A stretch of 64,000 nt of DNA from Dama dama (GCF_033118175.1 NC_083692.1:17914501-17978500), one strand, 5' to 3'. Numbered from the stretch's first letter, positions 33,241 to 44,640 are shown. The notes: generated by a model from the sequence alone, not told the origin. Translations and numbers: made by a program.

Positions 33241-35134
33241 CTGGCCTTGGCTGAGTTATAAGTGGGAATGGTGTACTTCTTCCCTCTTGACCTTTGTGGG
33301 TCCCGGGCGTGGAGCTGGTGTGTCTGCAGAAGGGCTTAGATGGCTCCATATCAGTCACAGACCTGTCCTCTGTGTCCTGGAGCAGCTCCCCTAGAAAAGA
33401 CAGGGTCCCCGGGCATATCCCCGAGGAGGGCAGCTTCAGGATTCCGTTCCAGCTCCAGGGGCCTCTTTAAATCCCTGCCTCCTCTAGACAGAGCCCTCGG
33501 GGCTGTGAAGGGGGTGGACAGGTGAGCTTCTGCCTAAGGGCAGGAGCTTGCGGCAAACCCAGGCCTCAGCCCTGGGCCCCCAAGTCCTACCCAGTGGTCC
33601 CTTCCTCATGCCTGCTGGAGCTGATGGGAATTGAGGCTGCTCTCTGCCCCAGCCCCTGGCCCCCCAACTGGCCCAGCATCTCGGCATTTGTTAATGCAAT
33701 TAGCAGGGCGGTCCATGCCGAGGGGCTGGGGGCCAAGGTCTGACTCACACCTCCCCTTCCTCCCCTCCGGCCGCCAAACGGTAGAGGCCCCCTCGGCCTG
33801 CCAGACGACGACGTCTGCAGGGCGCGCGCAAGGGGCCAAGAACGGCATCTTTCTCTCATTAGAGGCTTTTATGTGAACACAACTGCTATTTTGGAGCCGG
33901 GCGCTTGGCTGGCCCCTGAGCCCCAGGGCTGCTTCCAGCCCTCCTGAGCTGCCGCCCCAGCCCAGCTGTGGTGGGAACAGCCGAGGCCTTGAGGACCTGA
34001 CTTCTCCCACAGCCTGGCGGTTTGGGGCCAAGTCGGGGTCTGGGGTGGACACAGCCCCTGGGCAGAGTTTGGGTGTAAAGAGGATGAGTCCCTCATGGAT
34101 TCTGAGAGTGTGTGAAGGCCAGTGAGAGATTTCCTGGCCCCGGGGCAGGGGGTGGGCTCTGACATCAGGGTCCCCTTTCTTTGGGAACCGGAGGTCAAGG
34201 CTGTGGAGAAACAGCTCAGGGCCATAGTTACACCCCTCCCCGCCCTGCCCCCGACCCAGTGAAGTGAATTCCGAAGGCAAACTGAGGCTCCAGGTAGGGG
34301 TCTAAGGTGGGGTGCGAGGGAAGGACAGTACTGAGCGTGGTGGGAGACTGTCCTGCCTGCAAAGGCCTCTAGGTGTGGAAGAGACAGGGCCCTGTCCTGA
34401 GGGAGGGGGCGGTGCTCAGTGGGAGGGGGTCCTAGTGTCCCACTGAGGCAGAGTTTAGGAAAGATGATGGTTTAATCTGAGGGGCTGCTGAGGAGCCTCG
34501 GGTGTGGGGGTCCTGGGCCCAGCGTCTAATCTGGAAGCTGGGGTTATCTCCCGGACAAGTTAGCATGCGGGGGCCTGGAGGCCTCGGAGGAGGGTGCGGG
34601 CTGAAGCCGCCCACCCTGAAGTCAGCGCCTCACCTGATGGATGACTGATGGAGGGAGAAGGGATCTCTGAGTCCCAGGAGAGAGAGAGCAGATGACAAGA
34701 GGCCTGCGTGGTGAGGGTGGGAGGTGGAGAGGAGACCGGCTGTGTTCAACACCTGAGAAGCAGCCCTCCCTCTGCACCACAGTGCATGTTACATCTCTGT
34801 AACCAGGGCCCACGTTGTCATTGCCTTTTCCTGGAAAAAACGTCATGGCAGAGAAATCCAGAAGCCGTCTTGCTTCCATCCCTGGGGGTGTGGGTTTTTT
34901 AAGCTTGCTTTCTTTCTTTTTTTTTTTTTAAAGCTTTGCAAAATGCTATCCAATACAACTTCCTGTGGAAACTTTCTGTGGAAATGCTCTGTATCCTGCC
35001 ATCTAACATGGTAGCCCTGAGCCTCCTTTAGCTGTTGAGCCCTTAACATGTGTACATGTGTCTAGTGCAACTGAATTTTAAATTTTATTTAATCAATTTC
35101 ACTGGCAATAGCCCTGTATTGCTCATGGCTACAG

Positions 35135-35326
35135 GCTTCCCTGGTGGCTCAGAAGGTAAAGAACCTGCCTGCAATGCAGGAGATCCGGGTTCCATCCCTG
35201 GGTTGGGAAGATCCCCTGGAGGAGGGTATGGCAACCCACTCCAGTATTCCTGCCTGGAGAATCCCCAGGGGGAGAGATACCTGGCGGGCTGCAGTCCGTG
35301 GGGTTGCAAGCGTCGGACACGACTAA
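35135..35326 (+). mobile_element. Bov-tA SINE with perfect 14-base TSD
   Basis: Head GCTTCCCTGGTGGCTCAGAA to GTCGGACACGACTAA, flanked by identical GCTCATGGCTACAG at 35121-35134 and 35327-35340. The perfect duplication suggests a fairly recent insertion. Confidence 0.96.
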
Positions 35327-35404
35327 GCTCATGGCTACAGCACCAGACAGCGCTGGACGGCACAGCCTCAGAGAGTGCAGAGCACGTCCACGTCCCTGAT
35401 TTCT

Positions 35405-35605
35405 GCTGAGGCTCACACAACTCTCTGAGGCAGCAATTGTCAGACCCATTTGATGGATGAGACACCTGAGGCACAGGTTGAGGCATCTCAGTGAGACAAG
35501 AGGTGCCCAAGGTCACACAGGTGGGGTGTGGCTGAGGGAGTGGTCAAACCAAATCTTCCTGACTCAACCCAAGGTCCTTTTGCTACCAAGCCACTGTTCA
35601 CAGAG
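35405..35605 (-). mobile_element. MIR SINE
   Basis: CCCATTTGATGGATGAGACA, GCCCAAGGTCACACAGG and AAGGTCCTTTTGC match the MIR complement. Confidence 0.75.
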
Positions 35606-36727
35606 GCTGTGAGCGGATGGTAGAAGCGGCCTGCCTGCTGGGAGCTCTTTCCAGACTCTCCCCTCCCCAGGCCTGCCCATTCTGAATTTGGTTTCCTCCT
35701 AAACGGAGGGGTTTTGTGTGGAAAATCTGAGCAAACCTCTTCTCGACTGTACTGGATCTGGGTGAAGGTAGAAGGGGGCACAGCCAGGAGTCGGGGGTTG
35801 GGGCACGGTGGAGAGAACGGTACTTTCTATTTCTTACTTTCAAAGCAGTTTCGGGAGTTTTCTTTTTATTCCCTCTCTTTTGGCATCCTGCTAACTTCAC
35901 AGAGCTGAACTCCCAAAGCTGAAACTTTCCACATGTCCAATCCTCAGTGAGAAAGAGAGTGCCAGGAATGTGGACAAGCCAGGGTTCAGGAGCCCAAATT
36001 ATGAATGGCTAATGGCTGGCATTGGTGAGCGGGCATGGGAATCTGGGAGCAGCATCACTTCCAGGTTCTGAGGATGCTGGTCCCTGACAGGGAGGGGCTG
36101 GATATGTCTTTGATGGCTAGACATGAGCATCGGGGCATCATGCTTGATAACCCGTCACCAATAATCAACAAAGACTTGTTAAAGCCATATACCCTCTCTG
36201 GGTTGACTTCTCAAGTATAAGGCATGACCTCTGCTCTTGTGGGAAAGTGGGAGGAATGAGGATCCAGGCATGAAACATGAAGACGGCCTAGCCTGCCACG
36301 CTGGGAATTTTCTCTCTTAAACTTCCCACAATGCCGCTTGAAACTGCCTCTCTGGGGGGTGCCTCGGCATTTCCTTCTCTGCCTTATGCAATCGCCCCTG
36401 CCATGGGCGATTCTGCAATGACTGAGCCCTAGATACTTCAGTTTTGAAATCTGTGCTCGTTTGACTTAGGAATGCTTTTCACAGTCTCCTTTAAACAAAA
36501 GGCACTTGACCACTATGGCCTGCTCCTTCCCCAAGGGTTCCAAACTTTTGCATTTCACCAGTAAATATCCAAAAACATCTTATGTACCAGAGTACAGTAG
36601 CCAGCTTTTCATTTTGCTAAGTGAGAATATTAGAAACATCATTTGCCATCACCTTTAAACACTTCAAAGAACATTTTAACACCAGAAAAGGAGGCATAAT
36701 ATAATCTTAAAATAAAAGACACTTAAA

Positions 36728-36753
36728 TTTTTTTTTTTGTATTGGAGTATAGC
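36728..36753 (+). mobile_element. Artiodactyl L1-type repeat, left stub
   Basis: A poly-T then GTATTGGAGTATAGC is the start of the repeat that continues at 37747. The two parts are separated by the BovB insertion. Confidence 0.7.
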
Positions 36754-37746
36754 CTCTTGAGAAACCTGTATGCAGGTCAGGAAGCAACAGTTAGAACTGG
36801 ACATGGAACAACAGACTGGTTCCAAATAGGAAAAGGAGTACGTCAAGGCTGTATATTGTCACCCTGCTTATTTAACTTATATGCAGAGTACATCATGAGA
36901 AACGCTGGTCTGGAAGAAGCACAAGCTGGAATCAAGATTGCCGGGAGAAATATCAATAACCTCAGATATGCTGATGACACCACCCTTGTGGCAGAAAGTG
37001 AAGAGGAACTAAAAAGCCTCTTGATGAAAGGGAAAGAGGAGAGTGAAAAAGTTGGCTTAAAGCTTAACATTCAGAAAACTAAGATCATGGCATCTGGTCC
37101 CATCACTTCATGGGAAATAGATGGGGAGACAGTGGACACAGTGGCTGACTTTATTTTTTTGGACTCCAAAATCACTGCAGATGGTGACTGCAGCCATGAA
37201 ATTAAAAGATGCTTACTGCTTGGAAGGAAAGTTATGACCAACCTAGGTAGCATATTAAAAAGCAGAGACATTACTTTGCCAACAAAGGTCCATCTAGTCA
37301 AGGCTATGGTTTTTCCAGTGGTCATGTATGGATGTGAGTGTTGGAATGTGAAGAAAGCTGAGCGCTGAAAAATTGATGCTTTTGAACTGTGGTGTTGGAG
37401 AAGACTCTTGAGAGTCCCTTGGACTGCAAGGAGATCCAACCTGTCCATCCTAAAGGAGATCAGTCCTGGGTGTTCATTGGAAGGACTGATGTTGAAGCTG
37501 AAACTCCAGTACTTTGGCCACCTCATGCGAAGAGTTGACTCATTGGAAAAGACCCTGATGCTGGGAGGGATTGGGAGCAGGAGGAAAAGGGGACGACAGA
37601 GGATGAGATGGTTGGATGGCATCACCGACTCGATGGACATGAGTTTGAGTAGACTCTGGGAGTTGGTGATGGACAGGGAGGCCTGGCATGCTGCGATTCA
37701 TGAGGTCACAAAGAGTCGGACACGACTGAGCAACTGAACTGAACTG
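36754..37746 (+). mobile_element. BovB LINE 3' fragment with reverse-transcriptase core (993 bases)
   Basis: RTE-clade non-LTR retrotransposon in sense orientation. The encoded part covers the later reverse-transcriptase motifs, including the catalytic YADD (bases 36967-36978, in RYADDTTL), and the region after it (MVFPVVMYGCECW, WTARRSNLSILK). A single in-frame TGA at 37366-37368 breaks the frame, which otherwise stays open to 37737. The N-terminal endonuclease is absent, so the copy is dead. A short TSD, ATAGC, flanks it (36749-36753 and 37747-37751). The 3' end is the typical CACGACTGAGCAACTGAAC. Confidence 0.96.
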
Positions 37747-37998
37747 ATAGCTACTTTACAGTGTTGTGTTAGCTTCTGCCGTACAGCAAAGTGAATCAGC
37801 TGTCCATACACATCTCTCACCTCTTTTTTGTATTTCTTTACCTTTTAGGTCACCACAGAGCACTGTGCTGTATTGCAGATTCTCACTACTTATTTTATAC
37901 ATAGTATCAGTAGTGTATATACGTCAACTTCAATCTCCCGGTTCATCCTACCGCCCACTTTCCCTCTTGGTATCCGTATGTTTGTCCTCTGCATCTGA
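37747..37998 (+). mobile_element. Artiodactyl L1-type repeat, right part
   Basis: ACAGTGTTGTGTTAGCTTCT, GTACAGCAAAGTGAATCAGC and TTAGGTCACCACAGAGCACT are shared with 47213-48140. The family name is uncertain, but the repeat is abundant in artiodactyls. Confidence 0.75.
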
Positions 37999-38674
37999 AA
38001 GAAACTTTTTCAATGGGGAAGAAAATAGTGTTATAAGAAACCCAAAAAACTGTTTTGTTTTTCTTGTTTTATGGTAGGCCAGTAAAAACTGACCTAAGAT
38101 TGTCCCCCTTCATGGACAGACACTTGGAGCCACCATTTGGGGTCAGTTGGGGGTGATTTTGGGGGGAGTGGGGAGGGAGGAGAGGAGGTTATGCTCCAGT
38201 CCCATAGTGCAGATGCTCAGCTCAGAAGAAAACACTGTAGTGAGGGAATCACTACCTGCTGAGACTTGTGAAGACAACGCAGAGGATGCAAATGAAGTCG
38301 GTGAGAGCTGGTTCACAGCCTCTGAAAACCCAGCACTTGTTTCAGGAGGACCTTTCTTATCCGACCTGGCCTCTGTGCTGTTTCAGAAGTGACTGGTCCG
38401 TAAAGGTTATCTTTCCAAAAGGGTTTTTTCTCCTGACATGTCTGGCTGGTTTGGAAGCCTTTTAGAACTTTTATCGACCACAATATTACATGCATGCATA
38501 TATGCCAGTTTTATAGTTTCCCCCAGCCACCTACTTACCGTGAGTTGTTTGTTCATCACACCAACCAAAGTTTGCCAAGCCTGGTCCTCAGTGAAGACCT
38601 AACTGCCTGGTGGCAAGGGGCTTCCATGGTTGTGAGAACCCACTACGGGGCCGAGCTTCCTCCACGTAGGGAGC

Positions 38675-38762
38675 AGTCTTGTTGTCTTTGTATCCCTGGC
38701 ACCCGATCTGACCCAGAGAGGGTGCTCACTAAATGTCGGCGGATGTATTGGTGAATGAGGCA
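38675..38762 (+). mobile_element. L2 LINE 3' end
   Basis: TGTATCCCTGGCACCCGATC and GGTGCTCACTAAATG with a GAATGAGG tail resemble L2. Confidence 0.55.
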
Positions 38763-39439
38763 GAACCAGGGAAGCACAGGCTCATACTGCAGGATGTGGG
38801 GTGCTGGAGTTTTAGAGAGTGAAAGATCTTATTGTTAAAGTCAAGGACTGGGCCATCCTTGCAGCCCAGGAGGGGAAGGACAGAAGCTAGACTGGTTTCG
38901 TAAGGCTCTCTTAAGGGCAAAGACCAGCCACATGGAGGTGGAATGGAAACGGAGACTGGAGGGGCTGTGTGACCTTTCCCTCCCCCATGCCAGGCTTGGG
39001 CAGCAGAGAGGTGTGGGTGGATCTGAGGGGCTAGGAGTGATGTAGCAACTTTGGTCCACATGGGAAACCACTCAGGCCCCCCCTTTCTACTCCATCCCCA
39101 AGATAAACCAGGGCTGACACCTGTCCTGCGCAATCCTGCTTCTGCAATGTTCGCTGGTCCTGGTTTGGCCCCAAGCAGCCCGTGTCTCTGGTGGTGGTGG
39201 TGACAAGGGCTTGGCAGGTGGTCGGGTGGGGGCTCGCTCCACTTGGGCAGGGGGAAGGGCAGCCAAGTGATAGGTCAAAATTCTGCTGAGGTGGCAGTTT
39301 ATGTTTGGGGAAGTGCTCAGGGTTATAATTCTCTCATCCAGACTGCTTACCTGGAGGTCTGGGGCCTACCAAGAACGGATGCCCAGGCATTGAGGAAAAT
39401 GCTCTTGCCTTAAGATCTAGCTCATGGTTGGGATCCTAC

Positions 39440-39730
39440 AGTGAGACCTACTATTTCCTTACTTGCCCCAGAGTAGGCAGGTTGCCCTTGGTTTACACTA
39501 TGCCCAATCTATTCACCCATTCTGTCTCTGGTCAGCATCATCACCTCCAGGAAATCTTCCCTGACTTTCACTTCTTGCCTCAGACTGGGTTAGAGGCTCT
39601 GGTCAACACTTATCACATGCCCTATGTCCTGGCTTCCAGGTGAGACAGGACACTCCCTGCGAGTGGGAGGCTCTTTACCACTGGCCTCATACCTAGTGAG
39701 TGCTCAGTGAATGTTCACTGAATGAATGTA
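39440..39730 (+). mobile_element. L2 LINE 3' end
   Basis: GAAATCTTCCCTGACTTTCA, TTATCACATGCC and GTGAGTGCTCAGTGAATGTT with a final GAATGAATG match L2. Confidence 0.7.
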
Positions 39731-39977
39731 TGAGCTGGTAAACATCCTCCCTCGATCTCAGATTGACTCTGTCGGCTTTGGAGAGGGATGGGTCTGAAGG
39801 TCTGAGGTCTCCGCCACCAGAGCTGACCTGGGATGCACAGCATCCCAGGGTAGGGCTCCCAAGGTTGCATTCAGTGGCTGACTTAAAGCCAACAGATCCC
39901 TTTTGTTGTTTCATCATCAGTTCTGGGCCAAGGTTCAGAGGGTGGGTCAGCCCTGCTGGGAGACAGTGGGGGTGGAT

Positions 39978-40200
39978 GGAGCCTGGGCTTTTCAGTCAAA
40001 CGCACCTGGATTGGATCCTCCATCCACCACGGACTGGCTGGGTGACCTCTGCATGTCTTTTAATCTCTCTGAGCTTCAGAGGCATTATTTGTGAGATGAA
40101 AGTCACAATCCCACTTGCTGTATAGGATTGTTTTAGGCTTAAATGAGACAGTGTATGTGAAGTACAGTGCCTGGCATGTTGTAAGCATTGAATAGATTGA
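39978..40200 (+). mobile_element. MIR SINE
   Basis: GACTGGCTGGGTGACCTCTG, TCTCTGAGCTTCAGAGG and GTACAGTGCCTGGCATG match MIR. Confidence 0.8.
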
Positions 40201-40220
40201 TAGTAGCTGCCATAATTAAA

Positions 40221-40438
40221 GAGCTTCCTGGGTGGCTCAGGGGGTAAAGAATCTGCCTGCAATGCAGGAGATGCAGGAGTTTCGGGTTCAATCCCTGGCC
40301 TGGGGAGATCCCCTGGAGGAGGGCATGGCAACCTACTCTTGCCTGGAGAATCCCATGGACAGAAGAGCATGGTGGACTACAGTCCATGGGGTCACAGAGA
40401 GTCGGACATGACTGAAGCGACTGAGCATGCATGCATGC
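40221..40438 (+). mobile_element. Bov-tA SINE
   Basis: GAGCTTCCTGGGTGGCTCAG to GACTGAAGCGACTGAGCATG, followed by a GCATGCATGC tail. The body lacks the short CCACTCCAGTATT block. Confidence 0.92.
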
Positions 40439-40595
40439 TGTAATAAAAATAATATCGATTGTGTTGTTATGAAGCATGTGCTAGGAGTTAAGGAGGCAAA
40501 GAGGTGTAAGGGACAGTCACTGCACCTGGGGGTGCTGACTGTATTAGAGAGTTGAGACACATACATAAAAAATCTATCACACTGATGGTGGATGG

Positions 40596-40762
40596 GGCTT
40601 CCCTGATGGTTCAGTGGGTAAAGAATTCGCCTGCAATGCAGGAGACACAGGAGATGTGGGCTCGATCCCTGGGTTGGGAAGATTCCCTGGAGGAGTAAAT
40701 GACAACCCTGACAGGCTACTGCCCAAACGGTTGCAAAGAGCTGGACACAGCTGAGCACGAGC
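40596..40762 (+). mobile_element. Bov-tA SINE (diverged, internal deletion)
   Basis: GGGCTTCCCTGATGGTTCAG, then CGATCCCTGGGTTGGGAAGA and AGCTGGACACAGCTGAGCAC. The central body is deleted. Confidence 0.85.
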
Positions 40763-41115
40763 CCAGATGGACGGAGTGACGGTGGCCCGTCGGGCCTGAG
40801 TGCTGCCCACCGTGGTTCAGAGGACGGAGCAGTACCTGGAGGCAGGTCATCTGGGCTGGGGGCAGGGGGACCTTGAGGGAACAGCAGGACCTAGTGTAGA
40901 GGAGCGGGGAAGAGCCCCACGGCGGGGACACAGCACACACAGAAGCCGAGAGAAGAGGAAACCACGCCCGCGGCCAGTCCCCAGCTGGACAGACCACGCA
41001 CAGGGAGCGCTAAGCGGGTGTAGAACACGGTGTCGGGGGTGTGGCCGGTCATGCAATCTTTGACGGATGGTCCAGACACGCCCGGGCGGCCCTCACCCTC
41101 TCCCTGTCTCCGCAG

Positions 41116-41362
41116 CCGTGTGCCAGCCGCCCTGCCAGAACCGGGGCTCCTGCAGCCGGCCCCAGCTCTGCGTGTGCCGCTCAGGCTTCCGCGGAGCCCG
41201 CTGCGAAGAGGTCATTCCCGAGGAGGAATTCGACCCCCAGAACTCCAGGCCAGCACCCCGACGCTCGGCCGAGGGACCCCCCAACCTGCGCAGGAGCAGT
41301 GTGGCCAGAGAAAGCACCACGGCCAGAGCTCGGCCCCCAGCACCACAGCCGCAGCGGGCCAG
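41116..41362 (+). CDS. LTBP2: LTBP2 coding exon 3 (first EGF-like domain and linker)
   Basis: A 247-base exon: two bases finishing a proline codon (183), 81 full codons (184-264) and two bases of the next codon. Residues 185-212 of the joined protein form the first EGF-like domain, with six cysteines in EGF spacing (C-x3-C-x5-C-x5-C-x-C-x8-C), including the CxC pair in LCVCRSGFRGARC. It lacks the leading D-x-(D/N)-E calcium-binding signature, as expected for the first, non-calcium EGF of LTBPs. Then come an acidic stretch (EEVIPEEEFDPQNS) and a Ser/Pro/Arg-rich linker with LRRSS. The acceptor is CCGCAG and the donor CCAG|GTGAGT, phase 2. The encoded sequence closely matches remembered human LTBP2. 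The protein continues into exons outside the window. Confidence 0.96.
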
Positions 41363-41654
41363 GTGAGTCCCCTTCCTCAGTGGGCCTTCTCTTCTTGGGG
41401 GGGTTGTGCAGCCTCTCTGGGGCGGGTTCTGCCTTCGGCCTGTTTGGTGAAGACCTTGGTGGAGGAGGCTGGAGAGTCCCTTTGGCCCGCCCTGTCCTCT
41501 CCTCCCCTTCCCCAGCCCCGCCAGAGGGGTGGTGAGCAGGGCAGCAGGTTTCGGGGTTGGCACAGGCTCTAGCAGACTGGACTGCACGGTGGAGGTGGGA
41601 GGTGAGCGCCTACCCTCTAGGTCCTGGGAGAAAGATGAGGAGGGCACATACCTG

Positions 41655-41865
41655 GACTCAGGCTCTGTGCTTTCAAATCCTAGTTGCCGCTTCCTAGGTG
41701 GGTGACCTTGGGCAAGTTACTTACCTCTTTGATTCCTCATCAGTAAGGCGGGGACAACGACGATGATGATAACCATGGAATTCTAAGGATTAGGTTCGTT
41801 AATAAGAAGAAAGTGTTTAGAAGGGTGCCTGGCACAGAGTAAACTCTATAAATGTTTCTCCTCCA
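41655..41865 (+). mobile_element. MIR SINE
   Basis: GTGACCTTGGGCAAGTTACT, GATTCCTCATCAGTAAGG and GGTGCCTGGCACAGAG follow MIR closely. Confidence 0.85.
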
Positions 41866-41919
41866 CTTTCTTCTTTCCTACCTGTGGTTTGGGGGATGCG
41901 GGACGGACTCCTCTGCCAG

Positions 41920-42070
41920 AAAAAAAAAAAAAAAAAAAAAACCTTCCAGGACTTCCCTGGTGGTCCAGTGGTTAAGACTCTGCTTGACTGCAGGGGGCCA
42001 CGAGTTCGATCCCTGGTCGGGGAACTAAGATGCCATATGCTGTGCCACCAAAAAAAAATAATAAAAAAGA
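41920..42070 (+). mobile_element. Poly-A run and CHR-type SINE
   Basis: A run of about 22 A residues (41920-41941) precedes a plus-orientation SINE: GACTTCCCTGGTGGTCCAGT, GAGTTCGATCCCTGGTCGGG, ending in an A-rich tail by 42070. It lies about 590 bases after exon 3. Confidence 0.8.
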
Positions 42071-43824
42071 AAAAGTTTTTAAAAAGCCACTTCAGCTCTC
42101 TTACCACCAGTGCTAGCAGCCTCTCTCCTTGGAGCAGCCTGCAGGAACATGTAGGGGAAGGCAGAAGGCTAAGAAGTGGGACGGGGGTGTTCTCAGGCAG
42201 AAGTCCCTGGCCTACTTGCCAGCCAACCTGGCCAGACATTTCCTAGCTCAGGACAGGAAGTCTGAACTTTGGTAAACTGGTTCATTTCTGGGGGCTGTGT
42301 TTTCTTTTTGTTTTTTCAGGTTAGTTTTTCCATTTGCTTCCTACTTAAGAAGTTCTTTCTGAAATGTTTGAACCTTGTCTTGCTGAATTCAGGGGAAAAA
42401 AGAATTTGCCCTCCTGGAGGAGGCTGGCAGAACCAGCGGGAGGAGGCTGACCTCGAGGCCAGGCCCCCAGTGGGAAAGCTCAGGAGAGAAACGAAAGGAG
42501 CTTGAGGTTGTCCAGCCACTCTGAAGGGGGGGAGCAGGGGCAGACCAGGGTCTTGGTAAGGGTGTTTCGCCACCCAAGCCAGCAGGTGGTTTTTGAGGGC
42601 AGCCAGGCACAGAAAAAAGCAGAAGGGTGAACTTGGGTCAAGGCCTAGGGAGCACCAAAGTCAAAACCAGAAGAGCCAAACTCTTTGGACAAGGCCTTGG
42701 GATGCCACGGCAGAGAGAGAGGCAGAGCTAAGAGCCAGGTGGACAAGGCAGTGGGCACGGCGAACAGCCTGGGATTGGCTGTGACCAGCGGGGCAGGGCC
42801 TGAGCCTTGTTCTAATGGGCCCCAGCTCTGGGTCCAAGGTGGGCAGGCCTGGTGCAAAGGCACTTGGAGGAGCCCCAGGGGCGGCAGTTCCAGGGCCGGT
42901 CCTGGAAGCAGGGTGGAAGCAGAGTCCTTCTAGCCGGGCTTCCCCCTGCCCCTCTCCCCAAAGCTTTTTTTAGCTTGTGGGATTTGTTCATTTTATAGTG
43001 CGTTTATCCCCTTGTGTTGGTGCTCACTTGGCAGGTCATTCTGTCCCCTTGGACCCTTGAGTTGGACCTGTTTGACATCCCCTGCCCCGTCTTCCCAGCC
43101 TCTCCAGCTCCTCTTTTTCAGAGCCCAGTCCCGCTTCCTCCAGAAAGCAACCCTTCTGTCGTGTCCGCCCAGCTCTGACCTCCTGCAGCACGTGCTTGGC
43201 CCACGTCCCTGGAGTCTGTGCCCTGTGTCTGCGATCAGCCTGTGTGGCCTGTGCCGTGGAAGTCAGCGCCTGTCTCAGGCCGGATGTCCCCACAACGCCG
43301 CCTTGCAGAAATCACTCCTTCTGCTTTCTGTCGCTTGGTCCCAACTTAAGAGTGACCTTGCAAAGGGCCCACTTGGCCCTGAGCCCTCACCTTGCCCAGG
43401 AACCAAGGGTACCCCTGCTCCCGCTGCCGTGAGGAGGGGCCACGCCCCCGGGTGCCGCGCTTCTTACTTGGCCTCGGGATGGTCTGTTCATTTGCTCCCT
43501 GGACCACTGTACCCTCCTCTTTCCTGGACATGTCCGTGGTGCCTCACATCGCCCCCGGCGCTCTGTAGTCAGCACAAGCTGAACGAGAACACAGATGAGG
43601 CGCGATGCTGGGGCGAGGAGGAGGCCGGGAGGGGAGGAGGATGAACTCTGTGAGGCTTTGGTCCCTGGCGAGGGTCCCCCATGAGCGGGAGGCTGTGGAG
43701 GCCGAAGGCCCGGGGTGAGGTCTCCAGCTCCACAGCAGGGCTGTCCTTTCTGAGCTTCACAGGCTTCCTGGCCAGGGGCTACCGTGATGTTTTTAATGAG
43801 CTACAGCCTCCAGGCCAGCACGGT

Positions 43825-43853
43825 CTCTCTCTCTCCCTCTCCCTCTCTCTCTG
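43825..43853. repeat. (TC)n-rich simple repeat
   Basis: CTCTCTCTCTCCCTCTCCCT and following TC units. Confidence 0.9.
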
Positions 43854-44494
43854 CCCTGGCGCCTCAATGCCATGAAATCTGGGAAAGTCCGAGCGGCCCG
43901 CTGTCGGCCCAGCTGTGTTTTGCTTTGGGAGGCCAAGTCCCGCTTGCCTGGTGGTGTCAGACATTTCCTGTGAGCCTGGCCAGCTTTCCCAAGCAGCCTC
44001 TGGCCTCTCTCCTGATGGCAAATTGGACAGGCCCTTGGTGTCCAGATAAAGGGAGTGACATAAATACGGTGGGCACTCTAGAAGGAGGGGTGCAAAATGA
44101 GCAGGGAGGGGAGACACTGCAGGGGCTGGTGATGACCAGAGGCCACCTTCAGGAGGGCACTAGACAGAGGCCAAGAGGCTTGTGTCTCAGAAGGAAGATG
44201 TGAGGGGGACGGTGGTGAGGGGGGACACAGGAGAGCCTCGGGCAGCAGGCAGCATGCCCTGCAAGAGCCAGACGTGGACTGATGTTGTCCAGCTGCAGCC
44301 TGGGCTGGCTGCAGAGCCCCGGAGACTCCCTCCGAGACCCAGATTCAGACTTCTTCCCCAGGCTGGGCAGAGAGCCTGCCCCACCTGGGGAGCAGGAGCC
44401 AGGCAGCTGGGAAGGAGCCTCAGGAGACTGCGGGGAGGAGGTAGTTATGACAATCTAGGACAAGCAGGCCTGGAAAACAGTGCTTCACACCCGT

Positions 44495-44640
44495 GCTTCT
44501 CGGCCTGCAGTGGGCACATGACTCATGTTAACTTGTTAACAGGGGAACTTGTTAACATGCAGCCTCTGACTTGGCAGGTCTGGGGTCAGCCTCTCTATTA
44601 TGATCTCAGGTGATGCTGATGCTGCTGGTCCATGGACCCC
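44495..44640 (+). mobile_element. MER5A-like hAT transposon fragment
   Basis: GGCAGGTCTGGGGTCAGCCT, CAGGTGATGCTGATGCTGCT and GGTCCATGGACCC match MER5A. An internal 12-base direct repeat, AACTTGTTAACA (44530 and 44546), sits in the left half. Confidence 0.7.

Larger units (their letters stand above)
24920..41115 (+). other. LTBP2: LTBP2 intron 2
   Basis: A 16.2-kb phase-1 intron with donor GTGAGT and acceptor GTCTCCGCAG. It contains a CHR-type SINE 170 bases after exon 2, a degenerate trinucleotide tract, MIR copies, two BovB 3' fragments of opposite orientation (26907-27614 minus, 36754-37746 plus), MER5A-like DNA, a long L2 copy (about 31905-33118), several Bov-tA copies and an L1-type repeat. 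Longer stretches without recognised repeats are 27740-29340, 33240-35110, 35610-36720 and 38000-39440; no exon-like match to LTBP2 was seen in them. Confidence 0.9.

Noticed and set aside
41030..41572. Longer open frames overlapping exon 3 in the other two forward frames
   Set aside because: They are shadows. Only the frame encoding the six-cysteine EGF domain joins exons 1 and 2.
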